Source: Paraburkholderia sp. CNPSo 3274 (GTDB taxonomy: Bacteria > Pseudomonadota > Gammaproteobacteria > Burkholderiales > Burkholderiaceae). From it: a DNA stretch of 64,000 nt. The notes beneath the pieces were generated by a model, which searched no databases, was not told the origin of the DNA, and saw only the letters and a list, made by a program, of their open reading frames with translations. Both the position numbers and the translations under genes were made by a program. The stretch covers positions 1 through 64,000 of the forward strand of contig NZ_JAMBPR010000014.1 in the NCBI RefSeq assembly GCF_024206475.1. Reading direction: 5' to 3'. Below are positions 25,507-34,982 of the stretch, in pieces; positions within the stretch are counted from its first letter, which is position 1; the number at the start of each line of letters is the position of its first letter.

Positions 25507-26874
25507 ATGCGAACTTCGTTTCCCGATCCGGTCTGCTGGTTTGACGGCATGCCCTTGCTGCCGCAGCATTTCCAGACCCAGGCGCTGCACGCGGCGGGGC
25601 ACGCCGCGTTGCTCGCCGGCGCCGCGCGCGCGCATTACTGGGGCGTGCTCTCGCTGGAGCACGACGCTGCAGGGCTCGCCCAGGGGCTCGTGCGCATCAG
25701 CGCACTGGAGGCGATTCTGGCAGACGGCCTCGCCATTCGCCACACGCCGTACGATCCCGTGCTGGAGATCGACGTGAGCCACGCATTCAGCGCACCGGAC
25801 GAGGAGGTCACGATCTATCTCGCGGTGCCGCCCCTGTATCGCGGCGGGCAACTCGATCCGCAGGCCGGGCGCTACACCCAGCGCGAGAGTCCGGACGTTC
25901 CCGATCTTGTCTCGGGCGGCGAGCCGGCTTCGATCACGACGTGGTCGCCGCGCCTGCACCTCATGACGGATCTCGGCCGTCACGAATTCGACCGCTTGCC
26001 GCTCATGCGCGTGAGGCAGCAGGGCGGCGGCGTCGCGATTGCGGACTACGCGCCGCCGTGTCCGTTCGTGCGCGCCGACTCGGTGCTCGGTCAACGCGTG
26101 ATGCAACTGCTGCTGCACGTGCGCGAAAAATGCGTGTTTCTGGCCGGGCGTTTGCAGGCGGCGCAACGCGCGGAAGAGCGCGACGACGCGGCCCAGATCG
26201 AGCGCCAGCTTTGCGCGCTCTGGAGCCGGCTGCCCGAAGTGGAGGCGACGCTCGTCACCGGCATCGCGCATCCCACCGAACTGTATCGCGTCGTTGCCGG
26301 CATGACGGGCGCGCTCGCGGCGCTGCGTCCCGCGCGCGGCGTGCCCGCATTCGCGACGTTCGATTACATGGCGCTGCTCGCGTCGTTCGATCCGCTGCTC
26401 CAATGGGCCGACGAAGCGCTCGCGACGATCCGCCAGGGGTATCGCGTGCGCGCGTTTACCGAGGAGGGCGGCAGCTTCTGGATCGCGCCGCCGTTCGAAA
26501 GCGGCGGCAACGTGGCGCGCGAACTCGTGATCGGTTTGCGCATGCCGCCCGACGCGGGCGAGCACGACGCGAGCATGTGGCTCGATCATGCCGTCGTCGC
26601 ATCACGGCCCTATGTGCCCACGCTCGCGCGGCAACGCATGCGCGGCCTCGCGCGCCGGCGGCTCGCGCGCGAAGAGCGCGCAGCGTACGCCACGGGCGAC
26701 GACACGACGCTCTTCGCGGTGGCCGTGGAGGACGCGTGGTTCGACCGCGCGCAGCCGTTGTGCATCGAGGTCCGCACGACCGTGCCGGGGCGCGCGCCCT
26801 GGGCTGTGCAACTCTTCACGCCCACTGGCGACGCCGCCGACGACGCACGCCAGGCGGGAGCCGATCATGTTTGA
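25507..26874 (+). CDS. tssK: T6SS baseplate-membrane connector TssK
   Basis: A 455-residue TssK (ImpJ/VasE), the trimeric adaptor joining the baseplate wedges to TssL and TssM. The diagnostic start is VCWFDGMPLLPQHFQTQ. Later features are PPCPFVRADSVLGQRVMQLL, ELYRVVAGMTGALAALRPAR and the end domain around FWIAPPFESGGNVARELVIG. It overlaps tssL by eight bases. The length is normal. Confidence 0.95.
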   Translation: MRTSFPDPVCWFDGMPLLPQHFQTQALHAAGHAALLAGAARAHYWGVLSLEHDAAGLAQGLVRISALEAILADGLAIRHTPYDPVLEIDVSHAFSAPDEEVTIYLAVPPLYRGGQLDPQAGRYTQRESPDVPDLVSGGEPASITTWSPRLHLMTDLGRHEFDRLPLMRVRQQGGGVAIADYAPPCPFVRADSVLGQRVMQLLLHVREKCVFLAGRLQAAQRAEERDDAAQIERQLCALWSRLPEVEATLVTGIAHPTELYRVVAGMTGALAALRPARGVPAFATFDYMALLASFDPLLQWADEALATIRQGYRVRAFTEEGGSFWIAPPFESGGNVARELVIGLRMPPDAGEHDASMWLDHAVVASRPYVPTLARQRMRGLARRRLAREERAAYATGDDTTLFAVAVEDAWFDRAQPLCIEVRTTVPGRAPWAVQLFTPTGDAADDARQAGADHV

Positions 26875-27928
26875 TGCCAGCGACCCGAGCGACGAGCGCC
26901 TGCCGCTCATGCGCGCGTTCGTCGTGGCGTTCGCGTTCGCGGAGAACGCGCGCCTGCGCGCGGTCGCACAGGCGGCGAATGCAGCCAGCGCGGCGAACGC
27001 CGCGAGCACAGAGACGCCCGCCGATCCCCAGCGCGATGCCGACGCGCTCGCCACGCAGTTGCAGTCCGCCACACGCAAGCTCGCGCGCGACGCGATGGCC
27101 TGGACCGGCGCGGCGGGCGAAGCGGACATCGCCGCCGCGCAGTACGCCTATGTCGCGCTCCTCGACGAATTGCTGTTGTTTTCGGCCTGGAATGGCGCGA
27201 GCGCGTGGGAAACGTATCCGCTCGAAGCGCGCATTTTCGGCACGCGCGCGGCGGGCGAGCGCATTCCGGCCGCCATCGAAACCTTGCTCGCGCAGCGCGA
27301 TCCGGCGCAGCGCGATCTTGCCAACGTCTATCTTGCCTGCCTCACGCTAGGCTTTCGAGGCCGCCTGCGCGGCGAGGCGGGCGCCTTGCGACACGACCAG
27401 TTGCGCCACGCGCTATTTGCGTTCGCCATGCAGCGCGACCCCGAGCCCGACCGGCTTGGCGCGCCGCTCGAACGCGCCGCACTGGCGCCGCGCGAAACAC
27501 GTCCGCTCACGCAGATGTTTCCAGACCGCGCACGCCTCGCGCTGTTCGTGGGCGGCGGATTCGCGGTGCTGCTCGGCGTGTCGCAGCTGCTGTGGCTCTA
27601 CGCGACGGCGCCCGTGCGGCCATCCGTCGAACAGTTCGAAACGGTGTCGATCGCGCAAGGGCGTCCCGCGCAGGCAAGCCATACGAGCACCACGGGCATG
27701 GTGCTGCCGCGCGCACGGCCGGTGCGCAGACTACGGCCACCGGCTCCGCCCGCCGACGTTCAGGCCATGCCGCAAACTCAGGACACACCCGCGGCACCGA
27801 CGGTTTCCACGATACCGCCCGCCACGCTCGCGCTCGTGTCACGGCGCGTCGTCACGGTGAGCACCCAGAACGCCGACGAAGCCAGCGAGGAAAGCCCGGA
27901 CGCCACGCCACGCGGAGCACGGCCATGA
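26867..27928 (+). CDS. tssL: T6SS inner-membrane protein TssL (DotU family)
   Basis: A 353-residue DotU-type TssL. The cytoplasmic domain (about 1-215) contains YVALLDELLLFSAWNGASAW and LYLACLTLGF-type text (VYLACLTLGFRGRLRG). A single transmembrane helix follows at about 221-248 (ALFVGGGFAVLLGVSQLLWL). The periplasmic tail is Pro/Ala-rich and lacks an OmpA-type peptidoglycan-binding domain. It overlaps tssK by eight bases and tssM by four, with GGGAG as ribosome site. Confidence 0.93.
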   Translation: MFDASDPSDERLPLMRAFVVAFAFAENARLRAVAQAANAASAANAASTETPADPQRDADALATQLQSATRKLARDAMAWTGAAGEADIAAAQYAYVALLDELLLFSAWNGASAWETYPLEARIFGTRAAGERIPAAIETLLAQRDPAQRDLANVYLACLTLGFRGRLRGEAGALRHDQLRHALFAFAMQRDPEPDRLGAPLERAALAPRETRPLTQMFPDRARLALFVGGGFAVLLGVSQLLWLYATAPVRPSVEQFETVSIAQGRPAQASHTSTTGMVLPRARPVRRLRPPAPPADVQAMPQTQDTPAAPTVSTIPPATLALVSRRVVTVSTQNADEASEESPDATPRGARP

Positions 27929-30900
27929 CGACCACACTCGTAGTCGTCCTGATCGTCCTCATCGCGCTGTTGATCGTGGGGCTCGCGGCCGCACTCGTCG
28001 TGCGCTGGTTGCGCGCGCGCGACGAACGCAGGCCGCTGCGCAACTTCTCCGCCATGATGCGTACGGCGCACAACGCGATGGGTGTGCGCGATCCGTACTC
28101 GGTGCCGCGCGTGCTGGCTACGGGCGCGCCCGCTGCGCTCGACGCGCTGGCGCTTAGCTGGCGCCTCTCGCCCGTTGGCGAGCCGGCCTGGTTTGGCAGG
28201 CTCTGGCACGATGCCGAAGGCATTCTGATCGCGGAGCCGGGCGAGTCGCTCGGCGCGCGTGCGGCCGCCGAGCGCCGGCGCGGCTCGACCGGCGGGCGCT
28301 TGCTGCGCGGCTTGTTGCGCAACCGGCCGGGCCGGCCGCTCGACGCGCTCGTGTGGGTGATCGCGCTCGATACGCTCATCGACGAAAACGGGACCGCACG
28401 CGCGGACACCGACGCGGCGCTCGAAGCCTCCCGCACGGTGCTCGCGCTGCAGCGTCAACTGGGTCAAATGCTGCCGCTCTACGTGGTGGTAACGGGCTGC
28501 GACGCGCTGCCGGGCTTCGATGCACTCGCGGCGCGTCTGCGCCGCGAGCGCATCGAAACGCCGCTGGGGTGGGCCTCGCCGTATGCGCCACGGCGCGCTT
28601 TCGAACCCGCATGGGTGGACGAAGCCTTCGCCGACATGAGCCGCGCGCTCGCGGCGACGGTCACCGAAATGGGCACGCTCGACGGTGCGCTGGACGGCGA
28701 CGTGTTCCTGCTGCCGCAGCGCCTCGACACACTGCGCGAGCCGTTGCGCGAGCACATCGAGCCCACCTTGCGCGGCGCCGCCGACGGCACCGCGCCGCTC
28801 ATGCGCGGCATCTGGTGCGTGGGTGCAATGCCGCTGGCGCAGGAGCGCGAGGAGCCTGCTATCACGAACGCAGCGCGCAAGGAGGCGCGCGCCGCGGCGG
28901 CGCCGGCCTTCGCGTCGCGTCTCTGGCATGACTTGCTGATGCCGGGGCAGGGACTCGCGCTCGCCATTCCGCGCGTGCTCGCGCTGCGCATGCGGCGCTA
29001 CCGTATCGCCACGTTCGCCGCGATCGCGCTGGGCGTGTGCTGGTGCGTGGGCCTGGGCGTAACCACCTGGCACGTGCGCAGCGACGCACGGGCGCTGGCG
29101 AGCAGCTACGACGCGCTCGCGCTCGCCAGCGTCGCGTGGCACGAAGCGGGCGCGAGCACCAGCGAAACGGCGGCGGCGAACGCGCTGGGCAGCGCCGCGA
29201 ACGCCTTCGTCAAGGTGCCGCGCTGGCAGCTCGCCACGCCGTTCATGCCGCTTTCGTATTTCGGCCTGCGCCGCCGGCTCGACGACGCGCAATACCACGT
29301 GCTGAGCGGGCTCGTGTTCACGCCGCTGCGCGCGCGGCTCGTCAGCCGTCTCGCCGATCTGAACTGCGACGACGCCATCGAGTCGAGCGACAACGCGAGC
29401 CTCGCCGCAGCCGCACGGCGTCCCCAGGACCTGCCCGAGTACACGCAGGGCATCCGGCTCGTCACGAACGCGGCGCAGACCGAGCGGCTGATCACGAACT
29501 ACAACGATCTGGTGGAACGCGATTCGGGCAACACCGTCATGCTCGCTCAACTCATGCGCGGTGCGGTGGGCGTAAGCTTTTCGCCCGATCATGTGGCCGA
29601 CCGCGCGGGGCTGGACGACGCCGTGCGCGCGACCGCGGTGGAAGGCGGTCAGTTGTCGTTCGACGGCACCGAGGCGCGCGCCGCGCAAGCGCGCGCGAGC
29701 GTGTGCTTCGAGGAGACCTTCGACCGCTGGTTCGACGATATTTATCAGGACTCCTCGCTCACGACGAACGCCGCGCAAATCCAGGCCATGCTCGCCGATC
29801 TCAAGGCGCCAGGCGCCGTGCCGACCACCGCTTCGCTCTCCGAACTGGCCACGCGCATCGACACGCTCGCCACCCAGGTCGACACCGCGGACCACGGCTG
29901 GGCGGGCACGCACGGCCAGGAACTCGTGCCGGGACTCACGGCGACCTTCGACACCGCAAAGGGACTGCGCCTGATCGGCGCGACACCAGTGGCGAGCGTG
30001 CTGGAGCACGAACAGAGCGAACAAAGCGCGTTCGCGGCGCGCTGGCTCGCAAGCGGCAACCTGCCTGGCGTGCTGGCCTCCAATCCAACCACAGGGCTGC
30101 AACTGGCGCCGGACCTGCTGCCGCTGCGCGACGCGTTGCGCACGCTGCTCGGCCAGTCGTTCGTCGCAGGCGAGGGCAACGCGGCGGCCGAAATTCGCGG
30201 CGTGGATGCCGACTCGGCGCAGCGCGCACTGGCGATCCTGCCGGCCTACAAGCAATACTCCGCTGGTCTTCTCGCGCAAGCGCCCGAAGCGTGGCGCGGG
30301 GCGCTGCTCGCGGCGGCGGGCAATGCGACCGTGCACAGCATGGTGGCCGCGCTTTCGGCCCCCATTGCCACGGCGGCAACGACGGCGGCCGGCGCGCGCA
30401 ACGTCGCCTATGCGCCGCAAACGCAGGGCGCGCCCTTCGACACGCTGCGCAAGAACGCGACCGATCTCGTGGAAGCGTTCGACTCGCTCGGGCGCGCCGA
30501 TCTCGCGCAAGCGGTCGCCCTGCGCGTGAGCGACGCGGCGCTAGACGTGCTGCGCTCGACCGATGTCCAGCTGCAATCGCTCGAACCGTTTCGACCGCTG
30601 CGAGGCGACTTCTCGGCGTGGAACGGCAACGCGGGCGGGTCGATGCGCGCATTCGGCGCCGCCACGCCCGAAGCGCTGCAAACCTACCTTGCCGCGCAGT
30701 CGAGTGCGGTGGCGGACACGGCCACGCTCGCGTCGAGCGCGCTCGACTGGTTGAGCACGCAGAACCCGCCGCTCTCTACTGCGGACGCGCGACTCGTGGC
30801 GCGCTGGAAGGCGCTCTTCGCGGACCTCGCGCAATACCGCGCGCGCAGCCCGGCGAGCGCGCTGGTAGCGGTGCCGTCGATCATCTCCAACCAGCTCGAC

Positions 30901-31866
30901 AAGATGGACCTCGACACGTGCAGCGCCTCGCTTGCGCAGGTGGACGTGCCGGGCTCGGGCGACATCGTCGCGAGCGCGGGCATGCGGCTCGTCTCGTCCG
31001 CGCGCGAGCGCTGCTACCGGTTGCAGATCGGCACCGGTGGGGAGGCCTACGAACAGCTGCGCAGCTATTTTGCGCGCTATCTGGCTGGCCGCTTCCCGTT
31101 CTCCGCGGATGCGAACGCGCAGGCCGCCGACCTGCGGCAGACGGCGGCCTTCGTGGCGCTCCTCGACGCGAAGCTCGCGGACGCGCAACGCGGCATGAGC
31201 GCCGCGGCGGCGAGCGGCGGCCCGCAAGCGGGCGCGCAGCAGTTTCTGGCGAAGCTCGCGCGCGCGAAGCCCTGGCTCGACGCGCTGGTGGCGCGCGGCG
31301 CGGACGGCGCGCTCGTGGGCGTGGACGTGGCGGTGGATTGGCGCATCGATCGCGCCGACGAAGCCGGTGCGGACCAGGTCATCCAGTGGTCGCTCGCGAG
31401 CGGCAGCCAGACGCTCGCCTGGCCCGCCGCGGCTGGCGCGCCGCTGCGCTGGGCGCCGGGCCAGCCCGCCGCGCTGAGCCTGCGCTGGGCGAAGGACGGC
31501 CCGTGGCGGCCCATGCAGGACGCTTCGCAGCCAACGCTCTCGGTCGACGGCGAAGCGGCCACATGGGCGGCAAACGACACGTGGTCGCTATTGCGCCTCG
31601 TGCGCCTGCACGCGGTGCCGGACGACGGCGTGGATACCGGCACGGGCGCGGGCAACGCGCGTATGGTGCTGAGCGTGCCGGTGCGCGACCGCAACGGCGG
31701 CACGCAAACCGCGCGCATGTTCATGCGTGTGGGCATGACGGGCGCGTCGAAAACGGCGCTCGTCTGGCCCGACCTGCCATACGCGGCGCCGGGCTACAGC
31801 GTATACGGCACGCCTGCGGTCACCTATGGACCGTATCCGTCGAGCACACAGGCGGGGCGCGGATGA
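27925..31866 (+). CDS. tssM: T6SS inner-membrane protein TssM (IcmF family)
   Basis: A 1313-residue IcmF/TssM spanning the envelope. There are hydrophobic helices at about 5-27 (VVVLIVLIALLIVGLAAAL) and 355-385 (IATFAAIALGVCWCVGLGV). A cytoplasmic loop lies between them, and a large periplasmic part contacts TssJ. No GxxxxGK[ST] Walker A motif is present in the cytoplasmic loop. The C-terminal DUF1215-type domain ends near YPSSTQAG. The ATG overlaps the tssL stop by four bases. Confidence 0.95.
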   Translation: MTTTLVVVLIVLIALLIVGLAAALVVRWLRARDERRPLRNFSAMMRTAHNAMGVRDPYSVPRVLATGAPAALDALALSWRLSPVGEPAWFGRLWHDAEGILIAEPGESLGARAAAERRRGSTGGRLLRGLLRNRPGRPLDALVWVIALDTLIDENGTARADTDAALEASRTVLALQRQLGQMLPLYVVVTGCDALPGFDALAARLRRERIETPLGWASPYAPRRAFEPAWVDEAFADMSRALAATVTEMGTLDGALDGDVFLLPQRLDTLREPLREHIEPTLRGAADGTAPLMRGIWCVGAMPLAQEREEPAITNAARKEARAAAAPAFASRLWHDLLMPGQGLALAIPRVLALRMRRYRIATFAAIALGVCWCVGLGVTTWHVRSDARALASSYDALALASVAWHEAGASTSETAAANALGSAANAFVKVPRWQLATPFMPLSYFGLRRRLDDAQYHVLSGLVFTPLRARLVSRLADLNCDDAIESSDNASLAAAARRPQDLPEYTQGIRLVTNAAQTERLITNYNDLVERDSGNTVMLAQLMRGAVGVSFSPDHVADRAGLDDAVRATAVEGGQLSFDGTEARAAQARASVCFEETFDRWFDDIYQDSSLTTNAAQIQAMLADLKAPGAVPTTASLSELATRIDTLATQVDTADHGWAGTHGQELVPGLTATFDTAKGLRLIGATPVASVLEHEQSEQSAFAARWLASGNLPGVLASNPTTGLQLAPDLLPLRDALRTLLGQSFVAGEGNAAAEIRGVDADSAQRALAILPAYKQYSAGLLAQAPEAWRGALLAAAGNATVHSMVAALSAPIATAATTAAGARNVAYAPQTQGAPFDTLRKNATDLVEAFDSLGRADLAQAVALRVSDAALDVLRSTDVQLQSLEPFRPLRGDFSAWNGNAGGSMRAFGAATPEALQTYLAAQSSAVADTATLASSALDWLSTQNPPLSTADARLVARWKALFADLAQYRARSPASALVAVPSIISNQLDKMDLDTCSASLAQVDVPGSGDIVASAGMRLVSSARERCYRLQIGTGGEAYEQLRSYFARYLAGRFPFSADANAQAADLRQTAAFVALLDAKLADAQRGMSAAAASGGPQAGAQQFLAKLARAKPWLDALVARGADGALVGVDVAVDWRIDRADEAGADQVIQWSLASGSQTLAWPAAAGAPLRWAPGQPAALSLRWAKDGPWRPMQDASQPTLSVDGEAATWAANDTWSLLRLVRLHAVPDDGVDTGTGAGNARMVLSVPVRDRNGGTQTARMFMRVGMTGASKTALVWPDLPYAAPGYSVYGTPAVTYGPYPSSTQAGRG

Positions 31867-32978
31867 ACCCGGCATTCGACATCGAAGCACTCGTTCAACC
31901 GATACCTGGCGGCGCGCCAGCCGGCGTCTCGCTCCTGCATGACGCCGCCTTCGACGCCATCAAGGCGGCGCGACGCGAGGACGATCCGGCATTGCCAGCG
32001 GGCATCTGGCAAACCACGCTCAAGGTCGCCGACTGGGCCGCCGTCGAAGCGGGCTGCGAGGACCTCATCGCGCGCCGTAGCAAGGATTTGACGCTCGCCG
32101 CATGGCTGGGCGAGAGCTGGCTGCATCGATATGGATGTGTTGCCTTGCCGGATTGCTTCGTGTTGCTGAGCGAATTATGTGCGCGCTATTGGGACGACAT
32201 ACATCCGCTGCCGCGTGACGGCGACCTGGGCTTTCGGGCAGCGCCGCTCGCGTGGGTTGCCCAGCAGTTTCCGACCTTGCTTGGCGGCCGGATCGCGTTG
32301 TGCGCGGGGCCCGACGGATCTGCGCTGACGCTTGCGCGCTGGCAGGGCGCGCAGCGCGAAGCGGTTGCGCTGAAAGACCGCAAAGATGTGCCGGCCGCGA
32401 AGCGCGAGGAGGCTGCACGCGTCGCGCAGGCATTGGCGCAGGCCGCGCATGCGGCGGAGCCTGCCGCGTTGCGCGACGAGTTGCAGGCGTTGCGCGCGGC
32501 TCGCGCGCCCATTGCGAAACTCGATGTGTGGTGCACGCAACGGCTCGGCGCGGAGGCACCGTCATTCGGAGCGCTGCTGGAGACGCTGGAGCGCATGGAG
32601 AGCGTGTTGCGCGACTGGCTCACGACGCATCCCGAGTGGGAGGACGTACCGATGGTTGAGGCTGCATCGATTCAGGAACAGGCGGTGGTCGAGCCTGCGG
32701 CGGTTCAGGTTGCTTCGGCTGGCGCGGTGCAGGAGCCCGCTGGCCCGAGGAGACTGGATGCACCTCAGTCGCGCGATGAGGCGTATCGGTTGCTCGCTAT
32801 CGTTGCGGACTACCTCATGCGCTATGAGCCGCATAGTCCTGTGCCTTATATGCTCAAACGCGCGCTCGACTGGGGCGGTAAGCCGTTGCCGGAGCTGCTG
32901 GCCGAGCTGATGGCCGGTGAGCGGGGCAGGGCGTTGGGGGTGGCGCTTGGGTTGTTGCCCGAGCGCGGGGATGTGTAG
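31863..32978 (+). CDS. tssA: T6SS cap/assembly protein TssA
   Basis: A 371-residue TssA with an ImpA_N domain at about 10-130 (QPIPGGAPAGVSLLHDAAFD, LAAWLGESWLHRYG, YWDDIHPLPRD). A middle helical region follows. The C-terminal part contains RDEAYRLLAIVADYLMRYEP and SPVPYMLKRALDWGGKPLPE, the VasJ-type end that caps the growing sheath. The start overlaps the tssM stop by four bases. It is the last gene of the rightward T6SS operon. Confidence 0.93.
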   Translation: MNPAFDIEALVQPIPGGAPAGVSLLHDAAFDAIKAARREDDPALPAGIWQTTLKVADWAAVEAGCEDLIARRSKDLTLAAWLGESWLHRYGCVALPDCFVLLSELCARYWDDIHPLPRDGDLGFRAAPLAWVAQQFPTLLGGRIALCAGPDGSALTLARWQGAQREAVALKDRKDVPAAKREEAARVAQALAQAAHAAEPAALRDELQALRAARAPIAKLDVWCTQRLGAEAPSFGALLETLERMESVLRDWLTTHPEWEDVPMVEAASIQEQAVVEPAAVQVASAGAVQEPAGPRRLDAPQSRDEAYRLLAIVADYLMRYEPHSPVPYMLKRALDWGGKPLPELLAELMAGERGRALGVALGLLPERGDV

Positions 32979-33017
32979 TGGTTCTTTTGGGCTCCTGTTA
33001 ATACCGACTGGGCATGC

Positions 33018-33240
33018 TTGTTTTCGTGTCGGTCTGCCTGGGTTGCCCCTGTGCGGGGCGGCACCTCCTTTCTTTGCCGCGGCAAAGAAAGGAGGCAAAG
33101 AAAGCCGCTCACACCGCCAATGCCTGTCCCCTTGCACCCCTCGCCGTCATGGGTAGTGGCTCCGGAGCGTCTGTCACCTCGCACCTTCCAGGTTAGTGAC
33201 AAGGCGCTCATTCATCCCGCTGCTCGCTGCGCGCGCTGCG
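33018..33240 (+). repeat. Intergenic repeat, left arm of an inverted pair
   Basis: About 220 bases that recur in inverted orientation at 33305-33556 with roughly 80-85% identity by eye. Shared landmarks are CCTGGGTTGCCCCTGTGCGG, a perfect palindrome TTTCTTTGCCGCGGCAAAGA (33079 onward, continuing AA), AAAGCCGCTCACACCGC, GTGGCTCCGGAGCGTCTGTC, and AGTGACAAGGCGCTCAT. It lies directly downstream of tssA and may act as its transcription stop. Confidence 0.8.
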
Positions 33241-33304
33241 GATGGGTCTGCCAGGGAAACCGGGTGGCACGCGTGAGCATTCGCGAAAATTCATGTGCCC
33301 CACT

Positions 33305-33556
33305 GGTGTCTGGTTATGCCCTTCGGCGCGCGGAGCGACGCCGGTGGTATGAGCGCCTTGTCACTACCTTTGAAGGTGCAATGTGACAGACGCTCCGGAG
33401 CCACAGGCATAGACGGCCAGAGGTGAACTGTGGCAGGCGCTAGCGGTGTGAGCGGCTTTCTTTTGCCTACTTTTCTTTGCCGCGGCAAAGAAAAGTAGGT
33501 GCCGCCCCGCACAGGGGCAACCCAGGCATACCGCCGCGAAAACAAGGAAAGGCCAA
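33305..33556 (-). repeat. Intergenic repeat, right arm of an inverted pair
   Basis: Reverse-complement partner of 33018-33240, carrying the same TTTGCCGCGGCAAA palindrome (about 33477-33490) and the same order of shared blocks. Its outer end (33525-33556) also matches the short copy at 243-290. It ends nine bases before the fucD stop codon, so each arm abuts the 3' end of a gene. Confidence 0.8.
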
Positions 33557-33564
33557 AGCGCCCA

Positions 33565-34863
33565 CTAACCCCGCCAAGCCTCCCCCTCAGGAAAATGATA
33601 CTTATCGAGCGATTCAGCAATCATCTCAATGCTATAACCAGGCCTCTGAGGCGGCATATACCGCCCATTACGAATCACGACAGGATCAACGAAATGCTCA
33701 TGCAAATGATCGACATACTCGAGCACGCGGTTCTCGAGCGAAGCCGAAACGCACAAATAATCGAACAGCGAAATATGCTGCACGTACTCGCACAGCCCAA
33801 CGCCGCCCGCATGCGGACACACGGGCACACCGAACTTCGCCGCCATCAGCAACACGACGATCACTTCGTTAAGCCCACCTAACCGACAAGCATCCACCTG
33901 ACAAAAATCGATCGCCTGCGCCTGCAACAACTGCTTGAACATCACCCGATTGTGACAGTGCTCGCCCGTGGCCACCCCAATCGACCCCAAACGCCGGCGA
34001 ATTTCCGCATGGCCGAGAATATCGTCGGGGCTCGTCGGCTCCTCGATCCACCACGGGTCGAATTCCGCCAGGCGCCGCATGTTCGCCACCGCTTCGTCGA
34101 CGTCCCACACCTGGTTGGCGTCCATCATCAGCTTCAGGTTCTCGCCGATTTCCTCGCGCAGAATGCGCGCGCGCCGCACGTCTTCGTCGAGATTGCCGCC
34201 CACTTTCTGCTTGAAATGCGTCCAGCCCAGCGCGACGCCTTCCCGCGCGAGGCGGCGGATCTTGTCGTCGTCGTAGCCCAGCCAGCCAGCCGAGGTCGTA
34301 TAGGCGGGATAGCCCTGCGCGAGCATTTCCGCTTCGCGCGCGCCTTTCGTCTTCGCGTGGCGATGCAGGATCGCGAGTGCCTCGTAAGGCGTGATCGCAT
34401 CGGTCACGTAGCGAAAATCCAGGCAGCGCACGAGTTCCTCCGGGCTCATGTCCGCGAGCAGTTTCCATACGGGCTTGCCAACCGATTTGGCCCACAGATC
34501 CCACACCGCATTGACGACTGCCGCCGTAGCCAGATGAATCGCACCCTTGTCCGGGCCGATCCAGCGTAATTGGCTATCCGAAGTAAATGCGCGCCAGAAT
34601 GCGCCCATGTTCGCGGTTATGTCTTCGAGCCGCTTGCCGACGATGAGTGGCGCCAGCGCATTGACCGCCGTCACGCAGATTTCATTGCCACGCCCGATGG
34701 TGAACGTGAGGCCGTGCCCTGTGAATTTGTCTGGGGAATCGGTTTCGAGCGTCACGTAAGTCGCGGAATAGTCCGGCGCGGCGTTCATGGCGTCGGAACC
34801 GTCGAGCGAACGCGAAGTGGGAAAGCGGATATCGCGAACGGACAGCCTGCTGATCGTGGTCAT
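33565..34863 (-). CDS. fucD: L-fuconate dehydratase
   Basis: A 432-residue enolase-superfamily enzyme that removes water from L-fuconate to give 2-keto-3-deoxy-L-fuconate. All the residues I recall for the Xanthomonas enzyme occur at the same numbers: the KxK pair K218 and K220, metal ligands D248, E274 and E301, the D324/H351 dyad (CQVDACRLGG, CPHAGGVGL) and E382. The N-terminal RFPTSRSLDGSDAMN is also characteristic. GAGGGAG precedes the start. The gene is divergent from a GntR regulator and is probably controlled by it. Confidence 0.95.
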   Translation of the reverse strand: MTTISRLSVRDIRFPTSRSLDGSDAMNAAPDYSATYVTLETDSPDKFTGHGLTFTIGRGNEICVTAVNALAPLIVGKRLEDITANMGAFWRAFTSDSQLRWIGPDKGAIHLATAAVVNAVWDLWAKSVGKPVWKLLADMSPEELVRCLDFRYVTDAITPYEALAILHRHAKTKGAREAEMLAQGYPAYTTSAGWLGYDDDKIRRLAREGVALGWTHFKQKVGGNLDEDVRRARILREEIGENLKLMMDANQVWDVDEAVANMRRLAEFDPWWIEEPTSPDDILGHAEIRRRLGSIGVATGEHCHNRVMFKQLLQAQAIDFCQVDACRLGGLNEVIVVLLMAAKFGVPVCPHAGGVGLCEYVQHISLFDYLCVSASLENRVLEYVDHLHEHFVDPVVIRNGRYMPPQRPGYSIEMIAESLDKYHFPEGEAWRG

Positions 34864-34922
34864 TCGAACTCCCTCTGGAAGGGACGGCTTTCGGGCAGGG
34901 GAAAACCAGGCGTTTGCACGCG

Positions 34923-34960
34923 TTGACAACGCTGAATCTGCTACCTAGCATGCTAGCATG
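34923..34960 (+). promoter_or_regulatory. Sigma-70 promoter with palindromic operator on the -10 box
   Basis: TTGACA at 34923-34928 and TAGCAT at 34946-34951 are 17 bases apart, a near-ideal housekeeping promoter for the GntR gene. The -10 box is embedded in the perfect palindrome CTAGCATGCTAG (34945-34956), which overlaps a second palindrome CATGCTAGCATG (34949-34960). A regulator bound there would block polymerase, so negative autoregulation and control of divergent fucD are likely. Confidence 0.72.
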
Positions 34961-34982
34961 TCTTCTCAAAATCAAGCGCGCC

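Noticed and set aside
27778..30510. 910-codon open frame antisense to tssL and tssM
   Set aside because: Low-complexity Arg/Ala/Gly/His translation typical of GC-rich shadow frames; the forward strand encodes recognised T6SS proteins.
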